Source: Oscillospiraceae bacterium
GTDB lineage: Bacteria > Bacillota > Clostridia > Oscillospirales > Oscillospiraceae
NCBI GenBank assembly: GCA_902795045.1
Contig: CADBJU010000020.1
Location: forward strand, 1-64,000
Direction of reading: 5' to 3'
DNA: 64,000 nt
The position numbers were made by a program, and so were the translations under genes. Positions 23,150 to 33,237 of the stretch are shown here, piece by piece (within the stretch, counting starts at the first letter, position 1; each line of letters opens with the position of its first letter). The notes beneath the pieces were generated by a model. It was given only the letters and a program-made list of their open reading frames with translations, was not told where the DNA came from and made no database searches.

Positions 23150-24355
23150 ATGATCGTATTTGACCGTGTGAGAACAATCGGCAGTATGGATAAAAGCGAG
23201 TATCGCACCCTGGATACGAGCGCGGATTATTCCTGCCTCAATCACGAAAAATATACACTTCTGCCCGGATTCTGCGATGTGCATGTACACCTTCGCGAGC
23301 CGGGTTTTTCTTATAAAGAAACTATAAAAACTGGAAGTAAAGCGGCGGCCCGCGGCGGCTATACGGCGGTGTGTACCATGCCGAACCTCAAGCCGGTGTG
23401 TGACGATCCGGAACATCTTGCCATGCAGCGGGAGATCATCGACCGCGACGCCTGCATCAAAGTTTACCCCTACGCCGCCATCACACTGAACCAGGCGGGG
23501 GAGGAGCTTGCGGACCTCGAGGCGCTGGCCCCCTATGTGATCGCCTTCTCGGACGATGGGCACGGCGTGCAGTCGGAGAGTATGATGCGGGAAGCCATGA
23601 CACGGGCCAGGGCCCTCGGCAAAATGATCGTCGCCCACTGCGAGGACAACAGCCTCCTGCGCGGCGGGTACGTCCACGACGGGACCTACGCCGCAGCCCA
23701 CGGCCACAGGGGCATCTGCAGCGAGAGCGAGTGGCGGCAGATCGAGCGGGACTTGAAACTGGCGGACCGGACCGGCTGCGCCTACCACGTCTGCCACATC
23801 TCCACAAAAGAGAGCGCGGCCCTCATCCGGGACGCGAAGAAAAGCGGCGTCAATGTCAGCTGCGAGACCGCGCCGCATTACCTGCTGCTGGACGAGAATG
23901 ACCTGCAGGAGGACGGGCGCTTCAAGATGAACCCGCCCCTGCGCGCGAGAGAGGACCGCGAAGCCCTGCTTGATGGCCTGCTCGACGGCACGATCGACAT
24001 GATTGCCACAGACCACGCCCCTCACAGCGCGGAGGAAAAGAGCAAGGGGCTTCAGGGCAGCGCCTTCGGCATCGTGGGACTCGAGACGGCCTTCCCGCTT
24101 TTGTACACAAATTTAGTCAAAACGGGCATCCTCTCCATGGAAGCACTGTTACAATTATTGGTATACAATCCGCGAGAGCGGTTTCATATCCCGCTGGGAA
24201 ACGATTTTTCCATCTGGGATCTTGACGCGCAATACACGATCGACCCCGAGAACTTTCTGTCCAAGGGCAAAGCGACTCCCTTCGCCGGCCGTCCGGTTTA
24301 CGGCAAATGCCTGCTGACGGTGTACGGGGGACAAGCGGTTTATGAAGGAGTGTAA
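23150..24355 (+). CDS. pyrC: Dihydroorotase
   Basis: A 401-aa amidohydrolase cyclising carbamoyl-aspartate to dihydroorotate. The zinc ligands DVHVHLREPG (His45, His47), the AHCED and CHIST histidines and the catalytic Asp of MIATDHAPHS are present. SD GGGAGG. First gene of the cluster, directly after the attenuator; carB starts 2 bp after its stop. Confidence 0.95.
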   Translation: MIVFDRVRTIGSMDKSEYRTLDTSADYSCLNHEKYTLLPGFCDVHVHLREPGFSYKETIKTGSKAAARGGYTAVCTMPNLKPVCDDPEHLAMQREIIDRDACIKVYPYAAITLNQAGEELADLEALAPYVIAFSDDGHGVQSESMMREAMTRARALGKMIVAHCEDNSLLRGGYVHDGTYAAAHGHRGICSESEWRQIERDLKLADRTGCAYHVCHISTKESAALIRDAKKSGVNVSCETAPHYLLLDENDLQEDGRFKMNPPLRAREDREALLDGLLDGTIDMIATDHAPHSAEEKSKGLQGSAFGIVGLETAFPLLYTNLVKTGILSMEALLQLLVYNPRERFHIPLGNDFSIWDLDAQYTIDPENFLSKGKATPFAGRPVYGKCLLTVYGGQAVYEGV

Positions 24356-24357
24356 AA

Positions 24358-27300
24358 ATGGCGAAAAGAACGGACATCAAAAAGGTACTGATCATCGGCT
24401 CCGGCCCCATTGTCATCGGCCAGGCGGCGGAGTTTGACTACGCCGGAACCCAGGCTTGTCTTGCTTTAAAAGAAGAGGGCTATGAGGTGGTGCTGGTAAA
24501 CTCCAACCCCGCCACCATCATGACGGACACCTCCATCGCCGACAAGGTCTACATGGAGCCGCTGACGCTGGACTACGTGGCCAAGATCCTCCGCTATGAG
24601 CGGCCGGATGCCATTGTCCCCGGCATCGGCGGACAGACGGGTCTGAACCTCGCCATGCAGCTTGAGCGCAAGGGCATCCTGCGCGAGTGCGGCGTCAAGC
24701 TTCTCGGCACCAGCAGCGAGAGCATTGAGCGGGCTGAGGACCGCGAGCTTTTCAAGGAGATGTGCCAGTCCATCGGCGAGCCGGTCATCCCCTCCGAGAT
24801 CACCTATAATCTGGACGAAGCCAGAGCGGCGGCGGCGCGCATCGGCTACCCCGTGGTCCTGCGCCCGGCCTTCACTCTCGGCGGCACGGGCGGCGGCTTT
24901 GCCAACAATGAGCAGGAGCTTGAGGAGATCGGTGTCAACGCCTTCCGCCTCTCGCCCGTCCACCAGGTGCTCATCGAGAAGAGCGTCAAGGGCTACAAGG
25001 AGATCGAATTTGAGGTCATGCGCGACTCCAACGACCGTGCCATCACCATCTGCGGCATGGAGAACGTCGACCCCGTCGGCGTCCACACCGGCGACTCCAT
25101 CGTGGTCGCGCCCATCCTGTCCCTCAACGACCACGATCTCAAGATGCTCAACGATTCGGCCATCAAGATCATCCGCGAGCTCAAGATCGAGGGCGGCTGC
25201 AACGTGCAGTTTGCGCTCAATCCCACGAGCAGCGAGTATTATCTGATCGAAGTGAACCCCCGCGTGTCCCGTTCCTCGGCCCTTGCCTCCAAGGCCAGCG
25301 GCTACCCCATCGCCCGTGTCACGGCGAAGATCGCCCTAGGCATGGCGCTCGAGGAAATTCCCGTTGCGGGCGGCACCGCCGCCATGGAGCCGAGCCTTGA
25401 CTACATCGTTGCCAAATTCCCCCGCTTCCCCTTTGATAAATTCACCTCCGCCCCCAACACCCTCGGCACCCAGATGAAGGCCACCGGCGAGGTCATGGGC
25501 ATCGGCTCCAATCTGGAAGAGTGCCTTTTGAAATCCGTCTGCTCCCTCGAGATCGGGGTGGATCACTTCTACATGCCGAAGTTCAATTCCTGGACCGACG
25601 ACGAGCTGATGCAGTATCTCGCCGACTTCCGCCACGACGGGGTCTTCGCCGTGTTCGAGCTTCTGCGCCGCGGCGTGTCCATCGAAAAGCTCCACGAGCT
25701 TACCATGATTACGGAGCTGTTTCTGGAATCCTTCCAAAAGATCGTGGACATGGAGAAAGAGCTCAAGGCCCGCGTCAACGACGTGGAGCTGCTCAGAGAG
25801 GCCAAGAAGCTGGGCTTTTCGGATAAGTGCATCGCGCGGCTCTGGAATCTCAGCGAGACAGAGATCTACGAGCGCCGCAAAAAGCTCGGCATCACACCGG
25901 TGTTCCGCATGGTGGACACCCTGCACACCGGCAAGTACATTGCCTACCTCTACTCCTCCTACTCGGGCAAAAACGACTCGCGCCTGACGGAGAAGAAAAA
26001 GCTGGTGGTCCTCGGCGCCGGGCCCATCCGCATCGGCCAGGGCGTGGAGTTTGACTACTCCACCGTTCACGCGGTGCAGACCATCAAGCGCAACGGATAC
26101 GAGGCCATCATCATCAACAATAACCCCGAGACCGTCTCCACCGACTACACCACCGGTGACAAGCTGTACTTTGAGCCCCTGACGCCGGAGCACGTCATGG
26201 CGATCCTGGACTTTGAAAAGCCCGAGGGCGTCATCGCCTCCCTCGGCGGGCAGACCGCCATCAACCTGGCCCAGCCCCTTATGGAGCGCGGCGTCACCAT
26301 CGTGGGCACCGACTGCGAGGCCATCGAGCGGGCGGAAAACCGCGACAGCTTTGAAAAGATCCTCCTTGCGCTCGATATCCCCCAGCCCACCGGCACCGCC
26401 GTCACGAACATTGAAGACGGCATCCAGGCTGCAAACCGCATCGGCTATCCGGTGCTGGTGCGCCCGAGCTTCGTGCTCGGCGGCAGAGCCATGGAGATCG
26501 TCGCCAACGAGGACATGCTGCGCCACTATCTCAAGACTGCCGTCGAGATCGACGCGGACAAGCCCGTGCTGGTCGATAAATACATCATGGGCCGCGAGGT
26601 GGAGGTCGACGCCATCTGCGACGGGCGGGACGTGTTCGTCCCCGGCATCATGGAGCTGGTCGAGCGCACCGGTGTCCACTCCGGCGACTCCATCAGCGTC
26701 TATCCCTCCTTCTCCATCTCGAACAAGGTCAAGGGCATCATCCTCCAGTATGCCAAGAAGTTAGGGCTGGGCATCGGGATCATCGGCCTGTTCAACATTC
26801 AGTTCATTGTCGATAAGGAAGAAAACGTCTATATCATCGAGGTCAATCCCCGCTCCTCCCGCACGGTGCCCTTCCTGTCCAAGGCCACCGGCTGGTCGCT
26901 GGCTGACATTGCCACCGAGGTCATCATGGGCAAGAGTCTTAAGGAGCAGGGCATCTTCGACCTCTACCCCGAAGAAAAGAAGCGCCACTATGTCAAGGTC
27001 CCGGTCTTCTCCTGGAACAAGATCAAGGGCCTGGACGCTTACCTCAGCCCTGAGATGAAGTCCACTGGCGAGGCCATCGGCTACGACGACAAGCTCTCCC
27101 GCGCCATGTACAAGGCCCTGCAGGCCTCGGGCATGAAGCTCCAGAACTACGGCACCGTCTTCGTTACGATTGCCCGGGAGGACCGGGATGAGGCCCTGCC
27201 GCTCGTACGCCGCTTCTACGACATGGGCTTCAATATCGAAGCCACACATGGTACCGCTGTATTCCTCAAGGAGCACGGCATCCGCACGCGCGTAAAAAAG

Positions 27301-27531
27301 AAGATCAGCGAGGGGAGCGACGAGATCCTCGACTCCATCCGCGCGGGCTATGTCAGCTATATCATCAACACCCGCGCCATCCACAGCGGCCGCCATCTTG
27401 AAGACGGCATGATCATCCGCCGCTGCGCCACCGAGAATAACGTCACGATCTTCACCTCCCTCGACACCGTGCGCGTCCTGCTGGATGTGCTGGAGGAGAC
27501 CACCATCACCGTCTCCACCATTGATTCGTGA
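24358..27531 (+). CDS. carB: Carbamoyl-phosphate synthase large subunit
   Basis: A 1057-aa enzyme with two homologous synthetase halves (N-terminal GSGPIVIGQAAEFDYAG; second half starting near 545 with GAGPIRIGQGVEFDYS), each an ATP-grasp, and a C-terminal MGS-like allosteric domain. It makes carbamoyl phosphate from bicarbonate, ammonia and 2 ATP. The glutaminase subunit gene carA, which usually sits next to it, is not in the window. Confidence 0.97.
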   Translation: MAKRTDIKKVLIIGSGPIVIGQAAEFDYAGTQACLALKEEGYEVVLVNSNPATIMTDTSIADKVYMEPLTLDYVAKILRYERPDAIVPGIGGQTGLNLAMQLERKGILRECGVKLLGTSSESIERAEDRELFKEMCQSIGEPVIPSEITYNLDEARAAAARIGYPVVLRPAFTLGGTGGGFANNEQELEEIGVNAFRLSPVHQVLIEKSVKGYKEIEFEVMRDSNDRAITICGMENVDPVGVHTGDSIVVAPILSLNDHDLKMLNDSAIKIIRELKIEGGCNVQFALNPTSSEYYLIEVNPRVSRSSALASKASGYPIARVTAKIALGMALEEIPVAGGTAAMEPSLDYIVAKFPRFPFDKFTSAPNTLGTQMKATGEVMGIGSNLEECLLKSVCSLEIGVDHFYMPKFNSWTDDELMQYLADFRHDGVFAVFELLRRGVSIEKLHELTMITELFLESFQKIVDMEKELKARVNDVELLREAKKLGFSDKCIARLWNLSETEIYERRKKLGITPVFRMVDTLHTGKYIAYLYSSYSGKNDSRLTEKKKLVVLGAGPIRIGQGVEFDYSTVHAVQTIKRNGYEAIIINNNPETVSTDYTTGDKLYFEPLTPEHVMAILDFEKPEGVIASLGGQTAINLAQPLMERGVTIVGTDCEAIERAENRDSFEKILLALDIPQPTGTAVTNIEDGIQAANRIGYPVLVRPSFVLGGRAMEIVANEDMLRHYLKTAVEIDADKPVLVDKYIMGREVEVDAICDGRDVFVPGIMELVERTGVHSGDSISVYPSFSISNKVKGIILQYAKKLGLGIGIIGLFNIQFIVDKEENVYIIEVNPRSSRTVPFLSKATGWSLADIATEVIMGKSLKEQGIFDLYPEEKKRHYVKVPVFSWNKIKGLDAYLSPEMKSTGEAIGYDDKLSRAMYKALQASGMKLQNYGTVFVTIAREDRDEALPLVRRFYDMGFNIEATHGTAVFLKEHGIRTRVKKKISEGSDEILDSIRAGYVSYIINTRAIHSGRHLEDGMIIRRCATENNVTIFTSLDTVRVLLDVLEETTITVSTIDS

Positions 27532-27533
27532 CG

Positions 27534-28268
27534 ATGAAGCAGGGAATCTTTACCGTCACCGAAAACTGGCCCCTCACCGAAAAGGTCTCGCGCCTGGTGC
27601 TCCGGGGTGACGTTTCGGCGATCGAAAGGCCGGGCCAGTTTGTCCAGCTCAGGCTGGACGGCTTATATCTGCGCCGTCCCTTCTCTGTCTGTGACCGGGC
27701 TGAGGACAGCTTCACTGTCGTGTTTGAGACCGTGGGAAAGGGGACGGCGAAGCTCCGGGACATTCAGCCCGGCGCAAAGCTCGATGTCCTGACCGGCCTT
27801 GGCAACGGCTTTGACCTGAATGCCTGCGGCAACGCGCCGCTGCTCATCGGCGGCGGCACCGGCGTCTCGCCGCTGTACTGGCTGGCGAAGGAGCTTTTGA
27901 AGCAGGGCAAGCGCCCCGCCGCACTGCTGGGCTTCAACACCGCCAAAGATGTGTTTTACGAGGATGAATTTCGTACCCTCGGCATCGAAACGATCGTCAC
28001 CACCGCGGACGGCAGCTGCGGCGTGAAGGGCTTTGTCACCGACGCCATGAACCGGGAATACACCGGCTTTTACACCTGCGGGCCGGAGGCCATGATGAAG
28101 GCTGTTTGTGCCTGTACTGACAAGCCCGGCCAGCTCAGCTTTGACAAGCGCATGGGCTGCGGCTTCGGGGCCTGCATGGGCTGTACGGTGAAAACGAAAA
28201 ACGGCCTCAAGCGCATCTGCAAGGACGGCCCGGTGCTGTCAAGCGAGGAGGTACTATGGGAGACTTGA
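27534..28268 (+). CDS. pyrK: Dihydroorotate dehydrogenase B electron-transfer subunit
   Basis: A 244-aa PyrK: an FAD-binding ferredoxin-reductase domain (RRPFSVCD, GGGTGVSPLYWLAKEL) and a C-terminal [2Fe-2S] site (CGFGACMGC plus a later Cys). It passes electrons from PyrD to NAD+. A GTG at 27528 overlapping the carB stop is an alternative start. It overlaps pyrD by 13 bp. Confidence 0.95.
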   Translation: MKQGIFTVTENWPLTEKVSRLVLRGDVSAIERPGQFVQLRLDGLYLRRPFSVCDRAEDSFTVVFETVGKGTAKLRDIQPGAKLDVLTGLGNGFDLNACGNAPLLIGGGTGVSPLYWLAKELLKQGKRPAALLGFNTAKDVFYEDEFRTLGIETIVTTADGSCGVKGFVTDAMNREYTGFYTCGPEAMMKAVCACTDKPGQLSFDKRMGCGFGACMGCTVKTKNGLKRICKDGPVLSSEEVLWET

Positions 28269-29182
28269 ACGTCAATCTCTGCGGGATCGAATTGGATAAT
28301 CCCATCATCCCCGCCTCCGGCACCTTCGGCTATGGGTACGAGTTTGCCGAGCTCTACGACATCAACTGTCTCGGCACCTTTTCCTTCAAGGGTACAACGT
28401 TAGAACCCCGCGCGGGAAATCCACTTCCCCGCATCGCGGAGGGAAACGCGGGCATGCTCAATGCCGTGGGCCTGCAAAACCCCGGCGTCGATGCGGTCAT
28501 CAGCGAAGAACTGCCGAAGCTTGCAAAGGCGTTTCATAAACCCGTGATCGCGAACGTCAGCGGCTTCTCCGTCGCGGAATACGCCGAGGTCTGCGGCCGC
28601 CTGGACGCCGAGCCGCAGGTGGGCTGGCTGGAGGTTAACATCAGCTGTCCCAACGTCCACGGCGGCGGCATGAGCTTCGGCACCGACCCGAAAGCCGCTG
28701 CCGAGGTGACACGGGCGGTCAAGCGCGTGACCACAAAGCCCGTAATCGTGAAGCTCTCGCCGAACGTGACCGACATCGTGTCCATCGCCAAAGCCTGTGA
28801 GGACGCGGGCGCGGACGCGGTGAGCCTCATCAACACGGTCATGAGCATGCGCATCGACCTCAAAACCCGCCGCCCGGTGCTGGCAAACACCACCGGCGGC
28901 CTCTCCGGCCCCGCGATCTTCCCCCTGGCTCTGCGCATGGTGTGGCAGGTCTATGAAACGGTGAAGATCCCGATCCTCGGTCTCGGCGGTGTTTCGAGTG
29001 CGGAGGACGTGATCGAAATGATGCTCGCCGGGGCAACGGCGGTACAGGTGGGCGCTGCCAACCTGGTCGATCCTAACGCCTGCCGGGACATCATCGAGGC
29101 ACTCCCGAAAGCCATGGAGCGCTATGGAATCGAAAAACTATCCGATATTACAGGAGGTGCCCACGAATGGGAAAAGACGTGA
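28256..29182 (+). CDS. pyrD: Dihydroorotate dehydrogenase B catalytic subunit
   Basis: A 308-aa FMN-dependent class 1B enzyme oxidising dihydroorotate to orotate. Catalytic base Cys131 sits in VNISCPNV, and the C-terminal [19 protein letters not shown] phosphate site is intact. It works as a heterotetramer with PyrK. Overlaps both neighbours (13 and 16 bp). Confidence 0.96.
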   Translation: MGDLNVNLCGIELDNPIIPASGTFGYGYEFAELYDINCLGTFSFKGTTLEPRAGNPLPRIAEGNAGMLNAVGLQNPGVDAVISEELPKLAKAFHKPVIANVSGFSVAEYAEVCGRLDAEPQVGWLEVNISCPNVHGGGMSFGTDPKAAAEVTRAVKRVTTKPVIVKLSPNVTDIVSIAKACEDAGADAVSLINTVMSMRIDLKTRRPVLANTTGGLSGPAIFPLALRMVWQVYETVKIPILGLGGVSSAEDVIEMMLAGATAVQVGAANLVDPNACRDIIEALPKAMERYGIEKLSDITGGAHEWEKT

Positions 29183-29865
29183 TCGTAGCGTGCGATTTTT
29201 CGAGCGCGGCGGAGACCTTCGCCTTCCTCGATAAATTCACGGAAGAAAAGCCCTTCGTCAAGATCGGCATGGAGCTTTTCTACGCCGAAGGCCCCCAGAT
29301 TGTGCGGGACATCAAGGCACGGGGCCACAAGATCTTCCTCGACCTCAAGCTCCACGACATCCCGAACACCGTGGGCAAGGCCATGCGCGTGCTGTCGAAC
29401 CTTGACGTGGACATCGTAAACCTCCATGCTGCCGGGACCTCTGCCATGATGAAGGCTGCCCTCGAGGGCCTCACCCGCCCCGACGGTACAAGGCCGCTCT
29501 TGATCGCGGTCACGCAGCTTACCAGTACCGATGAGCAGACCATGAGAAGCGAGCTTCTGATCGGCCGCCCGCTGGACGAGGTGGTCATGTGCTACGCCCG
29601 CAACGCAGCTTCGGCCGGATTGGACGGTGTCGTCTGCTCCCCGCTCGAGGCGGGCAAGGTCCATGAAAAATGCGGCGCGGACTTTCTCACCGTCACCCCC
29701 GGCGTCCGCTTTGCCGACGGGGAGGTCGGCGACCAGAAGCGCGTCACCACCCCGGCGCAGGCCAAAGAGCTGGGTTCCGACTATATCGTGGTGGGCCGCC
29801 CGATCACGAAAGCGGATGACCCGGTGGAAGCCTACCGCCGCTGTGTAAAGGAGTTTGTGGGATGA
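29167..29865 (+). CDS. pyrF: Orotidine 5'-phosphate decarboxylase
   Basis: 232 aa, short (group I) form. The catalytic [10 protein letters not shown] motif is at 59-68 (Asp59, Lys61, Asp64), and VTPGVRF and the C-terminal VVGRPIT phosphate loop are present. It converts OMP to UMP, the last step of the pathway. The ATG lies inside the end of pyrD; AGGAGG is upstream. Confidence 0.97.
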   Translation: MGKDVIVACDFSSAAETFAFLDKFTEEKPFVKIGMELFYAEGPQIVRDIKARGHKIFLDLKLHDIPNTVGKAMRVLSNLDVDIVNLHAAGTSAMMKAALEGLTRPDGTRPLLIAVTQLTSTDEQTMRSELLIGRPLDEVVMCYARNAASAGLDGVVCSPLEAGKVHEKCGADFLTVTPGVRFADGEVGDQKRVTTPAQAKELGSDYIVVGRPITKADDPVEAYRRCVKEFVG

Positions 29866-30497
29866 AGAAAACGATTGCAAAGGACCTGCTCAAAATCGGG
29901 GCGGTCTTCTTCCGGCCGGACGAGCCCTTCACCTGGGCCAGCGGCATCAAGAGCCCCGTCTACTGTGATAACCGCCTGACCCTCACCGCGCCCGAGGTGC
30001 GAAACGATGTGGAAAACGGCCTTGCCGCCCTCATCCGGGAATACTACCCGGAGGCGGAGGTCCTCATGGGCACCTCCACGGCGGGCATCGCCCACGCCGC
30101 CATCACCGCCCACCTGATGAATCTCCCCATGGGCTATGTGCGCTCCGGCGCGAAGGACCACGGGCGGCAGAACCAGATCGAGGGAAAGCTTGAGAAGGGC
30201 CAGAAGGTCGTGGTGGTGGAAGACCTCATTTCCACCGGCGGCAGTGTCCTTGAAGTGGTGAACGTCCTGCGCGAATCTGGGGCGGAAGTCCTCGGCGTGG
30301 TGAGCATCTTTACCTACGGCATGAAGAAGGGGCTGGAGAGGATGGCGGCTGCAAACGTCATCAACCACTCTCTTACCGACTTTGACACCATCGCCGACGT
30401 CGCCGCCGAGGAAGGCTACATCCGGCCGGAGGATGTGGCGCGGCTGATCAAATTCCGGGATAACCCCTCGGACGAGAGCTGGATCGGGGGGATATAA
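29862..30497 (+). CDS. pyrE: Orotate phosphoribosyltransferase
   Basis: A 211-aa type I PRTase joining orotate and PRPP to OMP. The PRPP motif [13 protein letters not shown] and the flexible-loop residues around [10 protein letters not shown] are visible. ATGA overlap with pyrF. Confidence 0.96.
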   Translation: MKKTIAKDLLKIGAVFFRPDEPFTWASGIKSPVYCDNRLTLTAPEVRNDVENGLAALIREYYPEAEVLMGTSTAGIAHAAITAHLMNLPMGYVRSGAKDHGRQNQIEGKLEKGQKVVVVEDLISTGGSVLEVVNVLRESGAEVLGVVSIFTYGMKKGLERMAAANVINHSLTDFDTIADVAAEEGYIRPEDVARLIKFRDNPSDESWIGGI

Positions 30498-30499
30498 GC

Positions 30500-31423
30500 A
30501 TGAGAAGCCTCATCGACATTCTGGACTTTTCGGTAGACGAGCTGCAGGAGCTCATCGACACCGCAAACGACATCATCGCCCACCCCGAACAATACAGCGA
30601 GCGCTGCCGGGGCAAGAAGCTGGCGACCTTGTTCTTCGAGCCCTCCACCCGCACGCGATTGAGCTTTGAGGCCGCCATGTATGAGCTCGGCGGCAACGTC
30701 ATCGGCTTTGCCGAGGCGAAAAGCTCCTCGGCAGCCAAGGGTGAGAGCGTGGCGGACACCGCCCGCGTCATTTCCTGCTATGCCGACATCATCGCCATGC
30801 GCCACCCCAAGGAGGGTGCGCCGCTGGTCGCCGCCATGAACGCGAGCATTCCCGTCATCAATGCGGGCGACGGCGGGCACAACCACCCCACCCAGACCCT
30901 GGCGGATCTCCTGACCATCTACCGGGAGAAGGGGAGGCTCGATCACCTGACCGTGGGCTTCTGCGGGGACCTCAAGTTCGGCCGCACGGTGCATTCGCTC
31001 ATTAACGCTCTGTCCCGTTACGAGGGCATCAAAGTGGTGCTCATCTCCCCGGAGGAGCTGAAGCTTCCCAGCTATGTCAAAAAGGACGTGCTCGCGGCAA
31101 ACAACATACCCTATGTGCAGACCACCGATCTCGAATCGGTCATGCCCGAGCTGGATATCCTCTACATGACCCGCGTCCAGCGTGAGCGCTTCTTCAACGA
31201 AGAAGACTACCTGCGCTTAAAGGACAGCTACATCCTCACCCCCGAGAGGCTATGGAACGCGAAAGAGGACCTGAGCATCCTCCACCCCCTGCCGCGCGTC
31301 AATGAGATCTCCGTCGCCATTGACGACGATCCCCGCGCCTGCTACTTCAAACAGGTGCTCTACGGCAAATACATGCGCATGGCGCTCATCCTCAAGCTCC
31401 TGAAGGAGGCGGGCAGAATATGA
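30500..31423 (+). CDS. pyrB: Aspartate carbamoyltransferase catalytic subunit
   Basis: A 307-aa ATCase catalytic chain. The carbamoyl-phosphate loop [12 protein letters not shown] (Ser49-Arg53), HPTQTLADL and the late HPLPR motif are present. Together with PyrI it forms the allosterically regulated enteric-type holoenzyme. It starts 2 bp after pyrE. Confidence 0.97.
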   Translation: MRSLIDILDFSVDELQELIDTANDIIAHPEQYSERCRGKKLATLFFEPSTRTRLSFEAAMYELGGNVIGFAEAKSSSAAKGESVADTARVISCYADIIAMRHPKEGAPLVAAMNASIPVINAGDGGHNHPTQTLADLLTIYREKGRLDHLTVGFCGDLKFGRTVHSLINALSRYEGIKVVLISPEELKLPSYVKKDVLAANNIPYVQTTDLESVMPELDILYMTRVQRERFFNEEDYLRLKDSYILTPERLWNAKEDLSILHPLPRVNEISVAIDDDPRACYFKQVLYGKYMRMALILKLLKEAGRI

Positions 31424-31836
31424 ACATCGACTCCATCCAGAACGGCATCGTCATCGACCACATCACCGCCGGACAGGGCATGCGGCTGTATGATCTGCTG
31501 GGCCTTGAAAAGCTCGACTGCTCGGTGGCCATCATCAAAAACGTAGTCAGTGCCAAGATGGGCAAAAAGGACATCATCAAGATCGACTCCGGCATCCATG
31601 TCAATTTCGACGTGATCGGCTACGTCGACCCCGGCGCCACGGTGAACATCATCCGCGACGGCAGACTCGTCGAGAAACGGAACATCGATATGCCTGAGAC
31701 GCTGACAAACGTTATCTTCTGCAAAAACCCCCGCTGCATCACCTCCACCGAGCAGGAGCTCAAGCATGTGGTGAAGCTGACGGACAGAAAAAATAAAGTT
31801 TACCGCTGTCTCTACTGCGAGACCAAGGCAAACTGA
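31420..31836 (+). CDS. pyrI: Aspartate carbamoyltransferase regulatory subunit
   Basis: 138 aa: N-terminal allosteric nucleotide-binding domain and a C-terminal zinc domain with Cys101, Cys106, Cys130 and Cys133. It gives CTP/ATP control of PyrB. Overlaps pyrB by 4 bp; purE follows after 14 bp, joining the pyrimidine and purine parts. Confidence 0.96.
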   Translation: MNIDSIQNGIVIDHITAGQGMRLYDLLGLEKLDCSVAIIKNVVSAKMGKKDIIKIDSGIHVNFDVIGYVDPGATVNIIRDGRLVEKRNIDMPETLTNVIFCKNPRCITSTEQELKHVVKLTDRKNKVYRCLYCETKAN

Positions 31837-31850
31837 AAGGGAAGTACAGC

Positions 31851-32339
31851 ATGAAAAAAGTAGGAATCGTCATGGGCAGCGACAGCGACCTGCCCGTGAT
31901 CGAAAAGGCCGTCAAGGTCTTGAAGGAACTGGATATCCCCTTTGAGGGACATATCTACTCCGCACACCGCACGCCCGAGGAGGCGCGGACCTTTGCCCGC
32001 ACTGCCCGCAGTAACGGCTTCGGCGTCATCATCGCCGCGGCCGGTATGGCGGCGCACCTCGCGGGGGCCATCGCCGCGAACACCACCCTGCCCGTCATCG
32101 GCATCCCCTGCAAGGGCCCGGCGCTGGACGGGATGGACGCGCTTCTCTCCACCGTGCAGATGCCCTCCGGCATCCCGGTGGCGACGGTTGGAATCAATAA
32201 CGGCGCAAACGCCGCCCTGCTTGCTGCCGAGATTCTGGCCGTGGACGATGCGGAGCTTGCGCAGAAGCTGGAGGCCAAACGCAAGGCCGACAGCGAGGCA
32301 GTCCTGAAAAAAGACGCCGGAATCATGGAGAGACTGTAA
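31851..32339 (+). CDS. purE: N5-carboxyaminoimidazole ribonucleotide mutase
   Basis: A 162-aa PurE with MGSDSDLPV (8-16), SAHRTPE and the [11 protein letters not shown] active-site loop. It forms CAIR in purine synthesis. No purK lies in the window, so it may use CO2 and AIR directly (class II type) or a distant purK. First purine gene; SD AAAGGGAAG. Confidence 0.95.
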   Translation: MKKVGIVMGSDSDLPVIEKAVKVLKELDIPFEGHIYSAHRTPEEARTFARTARSNGFGVIIAAAGMAAHLAGAIAANTTLPVIGIPCKGPALDGMDALLSTVQMPSGIPVATVGINNGANAALLAAEILAVDDAELAQKLEAKRKADSEAVLKKDAGIMERL

Positions 32340-32347
32340 AGCTCTCC

Positions 32348-32481
32348 TGTCATTGCGAGCCAGTGCGCACACTGGCGTGGCAATCCGCCCGCCGGAGGCA
32401 CTTAACAAATCAGAAATCCCACCTGGCCGCGGAAATACGGATTGCCACACCAGTGACATCGGTCACTGGTTCGCAATGACA
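32348..32481. repeat. Palindromic repeat in the purE-purC gap
   Basis: The outer arms TGTCATTGCG/CGCAATGACA and the inner ggCAATCCG/CGGATTGcC pair make a cruciform with CCAGTG/CACTGG side hairpins. It is a dispersed REP-like unit placed inside the purine operon, immediately upstream of purC. Confidence 0.8.
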
Positions 32482-32550
32482 AGCTGGGAAGCTGGCTGCA
32501 AAAAATTACAAATTGTTAAACCCAAAATCACTATAAAGGAGACAATCACC

Positions 32551-33237
32551 ATGGAAAAGAAACTCGTTTACACCGGAAAGACCAAGAACGTATACGCCCT
32601 CGAAAACGGCAACTATCTGCTCAAGTTCAAGGACGACTGCACCGGCAAGGACGGCGTGTTTGATCCGGGCGAGAACTCCGTCGGCCTGACCATCGACGGC
32701 GTGGGCGACGTGAACCTGCGCATGTCCATCTACTTCTTCGAGAAGATCAACGCCGCCGGCATCCGCACCCACTACGTCAGTGCCGATCTGAACGACACCA
32801 CCATGGAAGTCCTCCCTGCCAAGGTCTTCGGCAAGGGCCTCGAGGTCATCTGCCGCCACAAGGCCGTCGGCTCCTTCATCCGCCGCTACGGCGACTATAT
32901 CGAACCCGGTACAGACCTGCCCGCCTACGTGGAAATGACCTTCAAAAACGACGAAAAGGGCGACCCCCTGGTCACCAAGGACGGCCTCATCGTCCTCGGC
33001 GTCATGACCGGCGAGCAGTACGACGAGATCAAGCGCATGACCCAGCAGATCACCCAGATCGTGGCCGACGAGATGAAGGCCCGCGGCATGGTCCTTTACG
33101 ACATCAAGTTCGAGTACGGCTACGACGCCGACGGCCAGGTCATGCTCATCGACGAGATCGCCTCCGGCAACATGCGCGTTTACAAGGACGGAGAGTATGT
33201 TGACCCGATGACCCTCTCCCGCCTCTTCTTCGCCTGA
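32551..33237 (+). CDS. purC: SAICAR synthetase
   Basis: 228 aa from the ATG at 32551 (SD AAAGGAG); the upstream in-frame extension crosses the palindromic repeat and is not coding. ATP-grasp-like enzyme condensing CAIR with aspartate. YTGKTKNVY near the N-terminus, the RHKAVGSF substrate loop and DIKFEYG are typical. The stop codon overlaps the purF start. Confidence 0.96.
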   Translation: MEKKLVYTGKTKNVYALENGNYLLKFKDDCTGKDGVFDPGENSVGLTIDGVGDVNLRMSIYFFEKINAAGIRTHYVSADLNDTTMEVLPAKVFGKGLEVICRHKAVGSFIRRYGDYIEPGTDLPAYVEMTFKNDEKGDPLVTKDGLIVLGVMTGEQYDEIKRMTQQITQIVADEMKARGMVLYDIKFEYGYDADGQVMLIDEIASGNMRVYKDGEYVDPMTLSRLFFA

